Below are positions 13,955-24,600 of a stretch of DNA of 64,000 nucleotides, one piece after another (position 1 is the stretch's first letter; each line of letters starts with the position of its first letter). Below the pieces are notes generated by a model, which made no database searches, was not told the DNA's origin, and worked only from the letters and a program-made list of their open reading frames with translations. The translations under genes were made by a program, and so were the position numbers. The DNA comes from Sycobia sp. Sy_11 (lineage: Eukaryota; Arthropoda; Insecta; Hymenoptera; Epichrysomallidae): NCBI GenBank assembly GCA_018907035.1, contig JACCIC010000001.1:2189501-2253500 (forward strand). Direction: 5' to 3'.

Positions 13955-13957
<3 letters not shown>

Positions 13958-13999
<42 letters not shown>
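13958..13999. repeat. (AT)n microsatellite
   Basis: Pure AT tract preceded by a short CA tract. Confidence 0.97.
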
Positions 14000-14002
<3 letters not shown>

Positions 14003-14070
14003 TCATATAGCGCGCTCGATGTGTGTGTGAAAAATATATTTATGGCTTTTCTTTCGAAAAATCGAGTGTT

Positions 14071-14072
<2 letters not shown>

Positions 14073-14119
<47 letters not shown>
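14073..14119. repeat. (AT)n microsatellite
   Basis: Pure AT tract of about 23 units, only 73 bp after the previous one. The two could pair with each other. Confidence 0.97.
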
Positions 14120-14122
<3 letters not shown>

Positions 14123-15523
14123 CAATATCTCCGGAACGAGCAGCGGAATAAAAAGAACTGACGTTTGCATTCGTCAGAGTAGAGATCCTTGATGCCTGGA
14201 ATGTTTCTCCGACTCACTTTTACATTACGTGCGCATATATCGTACATATATGTATGTTATGGCAAAAGTTCGCTTTTAATGGAATTGGCTATAAATTTAC
14301 ATTTGACGGTGAAAAACTGACGAGGTCGATGCATTTCTGCGAATATCGACGTACATAGTCCAAGTGCGCTCCTCTTGCGTAAATTAATAAGTATATCAAG
14401 ATCGAAAATTATGGATAAATATCGCAGGAATTGGACAAGTAGCCGATGTAATAATGATCATAAATAACAGGCAGCCCTGACGAGCGAAGAAATTTTGAGC
14501 CCAAAGAGAACTATCATTATCTGTTCGTAATCTTTCGTAGCGTTCGTAGCGTTAAAAATAAGAGAAATATTTTACTTAAGCCGAGTAAGCATTTTAAAAA
14601 CATAGAGTGAATAGGAGGTTGTGGCAATTACGTTGGTGAATAGGACATGGGTCAGTTATTAAAACGAATTATAGATTACATGCTAGAAATTACGTAGTTT
14701 TTTACACTTTTCGGTTGTATATACGGACATCGGAAACGGATGTATATTTTCCTTGCCCGAAAATTATAAAAAATTTGGAAATTTCAAATATCCAAAACCA
14801 GATTCAGTATGCGGTGAATGATTTTGATGCTTTCGCTTGGTCAAAGACACGTTTTACGATATTGCAGTTCTAAAATTTATAAAGAAATTCTTAAAAAATT
14901 TTCGTCAGCTTAATTTTTAATTAGATTGGCAAAAAGTGAAGAGAACGCTTAAGAAAAGCTATGAAAAGATCTCGAAACTAGAAGAAAAAGATTCTATTAA
15001 GAGCCTCGACCATTTAAAATCAGAATATTAGAAATGAAATTTTATTTTAAAAAATAAATAAATAAATGAATTAAAATTTATAAAGAATTATACGCAAGTT
15101 TTCCAGTTTGTTAAAAATTAGTTTATCACATTTAAATACATATCATAGAATAATTAATTGATACGTTATATAAGTTGTACATTACTCTTTTACACACACT
15201 GTGTTATATGATATAAAGGGAATTGCCTCATAATCAGTTATGTGTTCAATTAAAAAAAAAACTCAATTATGATGGCAAGGATGCGATTATATGTACGAGT
15301 AGCAGCTCAAGATATCTTTATTACATATTTTTCGTGACACATCGATTGGATCTAAATTTACCCGACATTTATTAAAGAACAATAAAACAACAAGCCATTA
15401 ATTTTCCACTGGTGCTACAATGATTATTTCAATCCTTTTTTTATCCGTTTATCGCTTCCCCTTTCCTTCGACTCGATATCTTTAACCACGCTCTTCTTAC
15501 GTTTTTATCTTTTTGTTCGACAG
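14120..15523. other. AT-rich sequence upstream of the first identified Tpst exon
   Basis: Presumed Tpst intron. It ends in a pyrimidine-rich acceptor, with the AG at 15522-15523. No coding sequence was recognised upstream of it. Confidence 0.6.
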
Positions 15524-15657
15524 AAATTCGTAGTCGGGACGAGCGACCAGAAGGCCTACCCGTACGACCGCAACATGCCGCTGATCTTCATCGGCGGAGT
15601 GCCCCGCTCGGGCACCACCCTCATGCGCGCGATGATGGACGCTCATCCGGAAGTCAG
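15524..15657 (+). CDS. Tpst: Tpst exon with the PAPS-binding loop
   Basis: Starts in phase 0 after CAG at 15521-15523 and ends after two bases of an Arg codon, before GTAATG. It encodes the segment from KFVVG to the P-loop ([10 protein letters not shown]) and DAHPEV. The catalytic Arg is in this exon. The phase-0 start predicts that the missing upstream exon ends on a codon boundary. Confidence 0.96.
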
Positions 15658-16073
15658 GTAATGCGGGAAAAATCCCCTCGACTACACGCGCATTTATGTA
15701 AAGGCCTTCGTGAAAATGATTATATTGCTAAAGAGAGTCCCCCCCCGTGTGTATTGACTGCAGCTTATTGACGAGGGAAAAATAGGGGAGGGAACAAATA
15801 GGGGAGGAAAACAAAGACGTTTTAATTTGCACCGGGACTTGAGCGAAATTATTCAACTTAAGGTTTATCCCGTCGGTAGTGTTTGCGTGATTTACTTTGT
15901 CGAAATTCTATGAACAGTAATATCTGTAAACCGTCTCGTTATTACTGACTAAATATAAATTAATATCAGAATTTTGGACGATGGGCTTGTCGACGACTGG
16001 CACGTAATTTATAATGGAATAATATTGAAATGATATATTTATGAACTTTACTGTGGTCTATTATTTAATATAT

Positions 16074-16114
<41 letters not shown>

Positions 16115-19100
16115 GGCTTATCGATTGATTGAAAGGCTTTACTGCACGCACGAAGCTGAAAAAGGGAGAGAGCGATAGATTTTCAGTCACCAAAAGTGAC
16201 TGAAAATTTCGATAATGACCCCTGATAATAACCGGGGATTCGCCTAATCTTTCAACTCTCGAGTCTATGATTTATGTATCAAGTTTTCAAATCATATAAT
16301 ATTCTTAAATTTGAAATAATAAGTTAAGCAAAAATCGAAATTCTTATCGATATTAATGCTGGGTTATATAAAATCATGCGAAATATTCTTTACTTAGATA
16401 ATTGATTACACTAATGAATCGGAATTTGAAACGTTTACCTGTCAGTCAGTATATTAAAGTTACTTTAATTATCGTGATATATTATCATGGTCATAGGCAT
16501 TATAAAGCAACAATAAATGAAGTCACATAGATTTGTCTTACCTTACATGTCACTACGACCTTTAAAGTTAATAAGAAGCATAACGAAACTATTTCTTACT
16601 AAAAAGCAAGTGTAATTAGATGTCCACTTTTAAGTTCCACATTTTCATCTTTGCATTTACACTCGGACCAGTTTACCCATTTTGTATCCGAGTTGAAATC
16701 ACCTTTATTTGCATATACGTCCTCTACTCGGACATATGTGGTGGGTGGGTTTCATAAAATTATATTCAAAAAAAGCTAGTTTTTTCATTTTCTCTATTTA
16801 TCTATTTATTCACTCTTTATAATGGAAATGATATGTAACTTTCATTATATCGATAGAACTCTTATAGGATAGTCATTGTGTAGCTCGTTTACCGATACGA
16901 TCTTTGATTTTCTAAAGAAAAAAGAATTTATTAATAAAATGAAACTGACCGGTCCGTGATATAAGAATTAATGTTAAATCAGGCTCTATTTCTGACAATC
17001 CAAGACTCGTTCTCGAAATTTTCGACGTTAACGGGGCTTGAAATGGTGGCAGGGCGTGTTTTTTTTTCAACTTCTGCATATTTAATCATGGCCTGACAAA
17101 GTTTCGTGACCACGTTCCACATTTGAGTCCACCGACGACAGACCTTAAATATATACTGTAAATCACGTTATCGCCCGTTACGTTGCGGTCTACGATTATC
17201 TCTCGTAATGCCAGAAACTTGGGAAAAGTCTATCGTATACAATATAAACAGCTATATTTCATCGAACGATTCGCTCCTAATTGTAGCTTCAACGGGGTAC
17301 TATATATATCGCGGATATAATTGCAGGGTAAATTTATAGGCGGATTGTAAAGTTAGAACAATAAGTGACCGGCCTAGCAGAGCCGCGATTCAATGATCTC
17401 CACAGGCGGCAATGGAGGGCGAGAAATCGATATCGTCGATTTAGCCGTTATGAATGGGTGTAAATTAATTGAGGGGGACAGGAGGGCTGCTTCGACAAGT
17501 TTACGTCATTGGCTTTATCGATAAATTTTGTAAAATAATTATCGGACTAGTTGTATGGCAAATTGATCGTGTAATATAATAAATTACTAATTGGAGAAAG
17601 TTAGAGCGTTCGCTGATTCGAATCGTTTCGTAAAGTTACATTTTCTTTCATATAATTCAAATAATATTATATCATGTATTATTACTAAATGTTTTGATTT
17701 TCTTCTGATAATCATAAAAAAATTCGCATATTTACTTTTTCATCTGCCGTTAGATAAGATATTTAGACTTTTTTCATTGACTGACAAAAAAAAGAACATA
17801 AAATAATCGATACAATTTCTTCAACCTATTCAAGACCCTCCTCTCGAGACGAATTGTTAGAAACTGCTGCAATATTTGAAAATTGTCATTAAATTTAATC
17901 CAGAATGACGAACCTCGTATACGCAATAAATTTCAATTAATCTCAATACTAGAATGTATATTGTAATTTATGCAAGCGTATAAAGAATTTTATTTTAATA
18001 CGTTTTATAGGACATTTAATTTAAATATAGATAAATGAAATTTCAATAAACCGTAGGTCAATTTTTAGTGATATATAACGAAAACTAATTCGAATTTGAA
18101 TGAAAAATTATTGGGATTGTTTGTGAAATTGTTGAAATCTATGATATCCTTACTATTCTTCATAGTTCGTTCATAATTTGGCTAAATATTTATGTTAAAG
18201 CGACATTTTGGAAATAGTGAGGTCTATAATTGTAATAAAACGCAAGACCAATAGGATCTGCATTAATACACAGAAGTAAATCTAATTTCTTCTTTTAAAG
18301 TTATAGATTTTTTGATGAAAAGAAGATAATATAGAAAAATATAGAACTATAAAACGAACTAGAGTCATTGCAAAATATTCAAAATTAATTTTTTTTACAA
18401 GCATTGAAAACTTTATTTCCCAAATTTCCATGCTTTCCTGCATTGTATTTTTAAATAGAAACCAAACGATTCAATACTGTTCAACAATTCTATAAATTCT
18501 GGCGATAGCAGCATATTCGCTGAATCTATAATTGAATTTTACACCGAATCGCTCGAAAGGTGTTGCTCAAATTATGGGCGGGAATTAAAAATAAAACACG
18601 TTTTAGAGCCGGACAATCCTCTGACCCTACTTCCGTACATTCACATTTACATCAAATTTGGAAACAATTTCTTTAAATGAATATTCTACAAAAGTCTTCA
18701 ATTAGGATTTATCAAAGCAAACGAAACGATTTGATTTTTAAACAGTCGCGCATAATGTTATCGACAAAAATTTCATGTTCGCCTACGAAAAATATTGAAT
18801 AAATCTTCGAAGAAATTTCGTATATTTATGTATGGAAATTCTATTCTTTGTCATTTTTTCAATTTTTATTCTCGTATTAATTTACTAAATCTCTATACGT
18901 TCAATGTCTTCATTGACATTTATTGAGTCTAAACTCCTATAATAAACCGACCTCCTTTCCTTTCAATTTAAACCCTCAACAGAATTTCCGAATTTCAAAT
19001 TATTATCAATTGATTCACCCAATGTCGTCCTGTCGCTTCTCTTGGGTCGAAAACATACAAAAAAGTATATATATATATATATGCGTCTTTTACCACCTGC

Positions 19101-21629
19101 CACAAAATATCCTTTGAATATTTCACGACCCCTCGTCAGGGATGGAAATCAAATTATAAACCACACCCGCGTAGGGAGGGAGGGAGGGGAGAGGCACGAA
19201 CGATCTCGGTTCGGAAGCGTCGTCTCCCGTTTCCTGAAACGCGATTCCATCCCCCCACCCCAACCACCATCGAATTAGACCCTCCTCTCGGTGTCGATCA
19301 AACGTTCGCGCGAATTCGTCGTTCTCGTTCGCCCACCCCCCCCCTCCAATTTCCCAAATCAATTAAATAGCGCTCGTCGGAGAATCGCGGTCGGTGCGAT
19401 TCAAACGAGAAAACAATTACGTCGAAATTTTACGCTTCGTTGCTTTTCCTTCGTCCCTTTTTTTTCTTCTTTGTTGCTACCGTTAGTCGTGCGTCTATAT
19501 GCGCACATGCAAGAAGAATAAGGGTATTCGGGCATTCGAAATCGGATATGCGGAAATAAACTTTTACGGATGTTTTTACGATCTTCTGTTATTCTTTTTG
19601 AATTATTGCGCTCCTATCTGATTTCGATAATTCTTTATTCGGCGAGCCGAAATTGCCTTTGTTTATCCGTACGCATTATTTACCATCAAATTTGTGTGCT
19701 TGTTTTTTTTTTTTTTTTGTCATAAAAATCAATTCGGAATATCGTGTTTATATCGTGTGCAATTCCCAATGCCCTATTTGCAATATGTAATATTCTGGGA
19801 AAAAAGGCTTAAAGTATCCTATTTCCGCAATTTCCTTCTTATTCGTATTATCGAAATTGGAAACTGCTACTACAGCGCTGCATTTTTAAAGAAACGAGAA
19901 TTGGAAAACAAAGATGCAGCTTTATTTCCGTAAAATAATGCAAAACAATCATTTGGAAGATATCGGTGAAATATATGGAAATATCTCGATTGTGTATTCA
20001 TTCCGTTGTATATTGAAATATGAATAAATTTTCCCATTTTTCTGTATATATCGCTCGTATTGCATCTCCGAAATTCTCTAAAAATACTTGTATCGATTCT
20101 TGATTTCTCACTAATAATGTCATCTTCCGGGTTTTCTTTTACGAGGCGAATAACGAATTCGATAAAAAATCTAATTGATCCAATTGTCTTATATTGTACT
20201 TAAAAAGTATTTGACGACGCGTTAATATAAGCAATGTTTACAAATATCATATCGTCTATTCGCATTTGTAGATGTGGCCAGGAGACGAGAATAATTCCCA
20301 GGATCCTACAAATGCGGTCGCACTGGCTAAAATCGGAACGCGAGTCCGTCCGTCTCGAAGAAGCTGGGGTCACTAAAGAGGTCAGTATTTATCCTAATAT
20401 ATATATATCATTCAGTAAATAGTAATTGATGATAAAGATACGTAAACTGTTCCAAGATTAAAATTATCATTTACCATTTGTTTATATTCTAGCCTGGCAT
20501 GCTTTTTATAAGAATTTGGGTAATAAAATACTGAAACATGAGAAATAACTATAAATGAAAATATAGAAATAAATTTTAAAAAAAAGACTGGAAAATTCCT
20601 GATGTTCCACCGTAATAGTTGGAAATATAAAAAAAAAATAATTATTTATTCGATGATAAAAAATAGATGAATAAATGTAATAAAAAGTCATCTCTCTGCG
20701 TTATTTAGTATTCTAAAATCTTCGATGTTACACAATCAAAATCTAAAGTTAACTTCTACTAACCCAAAATAACGAATATGATTTGAAGTTGCCTTCTGAG
20801 TCTTTTCATAAAGTTTATATTGGAATGAAAACAATTTTAAATTGAATAAGTATACATTCATTCTTAGTTTTCAAAATTTGATTTGAACTTCTAATTATCA
20901 TATTCTAGGAATATAACTCGTCTTAAATCTATAATAATACAGGAATAATCATGAATTTTTCTCAATCACTTTATTTAGAATAAGCATCAAACACAATGTA
21001 CTGAAATAATTGTTATGTACGGTAACAAACGATGAGGTTATATGTATAGGATGTGTTTCCAATGTAACAAAGTACTTCAGACGCATAAGAAACTAATATA
21101 TATATATTATGTAATAAAAATACAAGTCTGCATTTTGAATCGTCGACATGTAACAGAATAATTCTGCACAATTAGGTAAAGATGAAAATAAGTAATTCAA
21201 AACTGAATCTTAAGTAGAATATCATTTAGCTATGAGGCAAAAGACTACTTTTAGCAACGATAAATATAAGCTTAATATAGATTGCATGTTTTTTAAATTT
21301 CGCTCTACGTACTTGAACAAGGCTAACTTCAGACTCGTGCAGAAGAATGCTAATTGTCTTAACGCAATGAATTCGAGAGACATTTCAAAGACATCTACTT
21401 TTATAGACAAAACATTCTCAAATAAATTAATAAAATTATCAAATAAACAATGTACATTCAGAAAAAAGTAAAGTACAAGCGATCTATAAAATCCTAAAAC
21501 GGTAAATCAAGCGATTCGATACCATTCAATACCGACGCGTGCACGTTCAAATTTTTACCGCGCCCCGACTCAACGGAGTACACGTGTCCTGAAAGAGTCC
21601 CTGAAAGAGATCAGAACTTATATTCATGC

Positions 21630-21670
<41 letters not shown>

Positions 21671-24600
21671 AAATCGCCTTTTTAACGTCGTTTAAAGCCC
21701 CTCTCTAACTACAATTCACAGATCTCACGTATCTCCGGTCGCCCGAAGCCCCATAATAACCGGGGAATAGATTCGCGCCCGATCTCGCTGTCCCCTCCAA
21801 ATCTTATAATCCGGATGGATATATCGCGTGTATCCTATTTGCCCGCGAAAGCACGGCTCGGTACGCATTGCTCGATAGTCCGAAATGATGGACGAGATCG
21901 CCGGGAGAGCCTTTGAACCAACGCGCAGTCCCTCTGCCTCCCCCCTTCCCGCCGCCACTCCGCTCCGCCCCATGCCATTATCAAGCCCCGATCGTCGAGG
22001 CGCGTATGCCAGCGGTTTCACGGCTGTATACCGTGTACCTGACCCCTCCCCCCCCCTCGTCGTCCAACGGATTAATCTCCCGGAACTTAACGTATTGGCC
22101 GTCTCCGCAGGTGATGGACAGCGCGATTGCCGCGTTCTGCCTGGAGGTGATCGCGAGGCACGGCGAGCCCGCGCCGAGGCTCTGCAACAAGGATCCGCTC
22201 ACCCTCAAGATGGGCTCCTACGTACTCGATCTCTTTCCCAACGCCAAGTTCATATTTATGGTGCGCGACGGACGGGCCACCGTCCACTCCATCATATCCA
22301 GAAAGGTAAGTCGGTCAGCGATCCAATTTTTATGGGGAAAGATTCCAACTCGGATTTCGATTGGAGACGATCGTACATTACATTTTTGTTCAAAAAGAAA
22401 ATTAAGCTCAGAATTTTGAAGGAAGGATATATCAATTGGCAATTTTAAGCACCGTTATAATACTTAAAGCGTTTAGGTTTGGATCGCGTCCATTCGAAAT
22501 ACATATTAAAATCGTCAAATTCGGATAACCACCATTCAAAACAGATTTCGCATTTTGGAATCTTTAATCCTTTAAGGTTGGCGCTGAAATACTCTTTATT
22601 GACAACTTAATATAGTGTTTTTTTTGCGAAGCGGCATGTTTCTTATTTGAAGGGCGTACAGAAATTAATCGCTAATTTTGTAACCAAAGGCAAAATTTAA
22701 TACTTCAGAACAGACAGGTGTATAGTAAATGTATGTGTAGAATGGAAACTACTTCGATTTGAATTTTTGTTTCTAAAAGTGTTAAATGAAATTAATGTAA
22801 TTTAGCCGAAATTTCGTTTACTGATAAAATCATCAAGATCAGTATATTTCAAATATGGTATACTCAATTATTTATCAACAAGCCTTCAAAAACATGTTGT
22901 GTCAATTTATTCTATTAAAATTGTAACAAGTATGCAAGTATCCAAGTCTACAACTAGTCTTATAAAGCAATAGAGTTCTACTAATGTGTATATATATATA
23001 TATATATGGTTCTTAAAGAAGAAAAAATTTTTTTTTTATTAAATTAACAAATATATACAGGCTTCTTTAGTAGTTTCAAAATCGCAAAAGCAACATAAAG
23101 TATAAAAAATAAAAATGACTTCAGAGATATTCATATCTATTACAAAAAGACTAATGCAAACTATCTAATTATTAATACATGTCATTTACATGATTCATCT
23201 TATAATGATAATTTTTAAAAAACCGACATTTTGATTACAGTATCACTTCGAATTATAAAATCCAATTGGAATTTCTGTACAAGAAAAATTAACTGCAATT
23301 TTTTGAAATAGAAAAGAATAACCTACAATCGTACATAAGTTTGTACTTTGTCAAACCAGTGGTACTTCATTCCTTAAAAGGATTCAGAAGTCATTTGGTA
23401 AAATCAACGCTAGTCAATTAAAAAAACATTTCCTGAATTCCGAATTTTAGAATTAATCCAAGAGTTATCCACACCGTTCCAATTCCGTATTCATTTTCTG
23501 TATCGAAACCCAGTTCTGAAGAACCAATTCCAATCGTCAACGTTCCTCTTGCCCGTTGCACAAGCATCAAAATTGAGACGACCAACTTGTTGATTCCAGG
23601 TGACCATAACCGGCTTTGATCTGACCTCCTATCGTCAGTGCATGATGAAATGGAACCAGGCCATATCCATAATGCACAATCAGTGCAAGGAAGTAGGGCC
23701 CGATCGCTGCCTGATGGTACCGTACGAGCAGCTCGTACTCCATCCCCGCGAATGGATGCAGAAGATCCTGAACTACCTCGAGGTGCCCTGGAACGAGTCC
23801 GTACTGCATCACGAGGAGTTCATTAACAAACCCGGCGGCGTGCCGCTGAGCAAGTACGTATACATTAAATTTAAGAAGAGCATTAACGGGGGATTTCGTC
23901 GCCCTCGACCGATGGTTACGACGAAACTTGAGCACGCCGGGTTTGATACGATCTTCCTTACAGCGATGCTTCGGATCGTTTTAAATTGTTTTTGCTCGAG
24001 CCGTAAATGCGCTTTCGTCTTGACTTAAATAAAGATGTATTTTGGATAATATTATCGCAACTCGAGGGCACGCCTCCTGAATAATGCACGCGCAATCTCT
24101 CGGTGCTCGTACGACGTGGTCGTGTAAAAATCGAAGCAGAACCAGGCCATTGCATCGATTCATTTATGCTGATACTTTCAAGTACAAAAAACAAATTATT
24201 ACAAATCGTGTATAAAACAGTAGATGGCAAATTTTCAATGCGCGTTTGAACGAATATCGAAGACGGAGAGGTCCACGTTTGCCCTCCAGGTAATCATCGG
24301 GTTAATTTTTACCGACCGAGTAAAAAATTCCCTGTATTTTCTTCATTGATTATTGCACGCATATTAATTAACCTAGTCAAAAAATATGAATTTACACTCC
24401 CCACTTCTTAGCGCAAAGTTTAACGAAGTCGCGAAAGACTAATGAATCTGCCCATATGGTGCGGATGTGCGGAAAGAGACTTTATGACGATGATCAATCT
24501 GTAAGAGAAACGCTCCCGGTTTTCAGGGTGGAACGCTCCTCGGACCAGGTGATCAAGCCGGTAAATCTCGAGGCCCTGACCAAGTGGGTCGGCAACATAC

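Larger units (their letters stand above)
15658..20271 (+). other. Tpst intron (4.6 kb)
   Basis: Non-coding and mostly AT-rich. It holds an (AT)n tract (16077-16111), a perfect hairpin (16179-16207), a GC-richer patch (about 16980-17580) and a C/G-rich patch near 19140-19520. No gene was recognised inside. Confidence 0.85.

Noticed and set aside
13746..14247. Frames with long Ile-Tyr runs on both strands
   Set aside because: They are translated (AT)n microsatellites.
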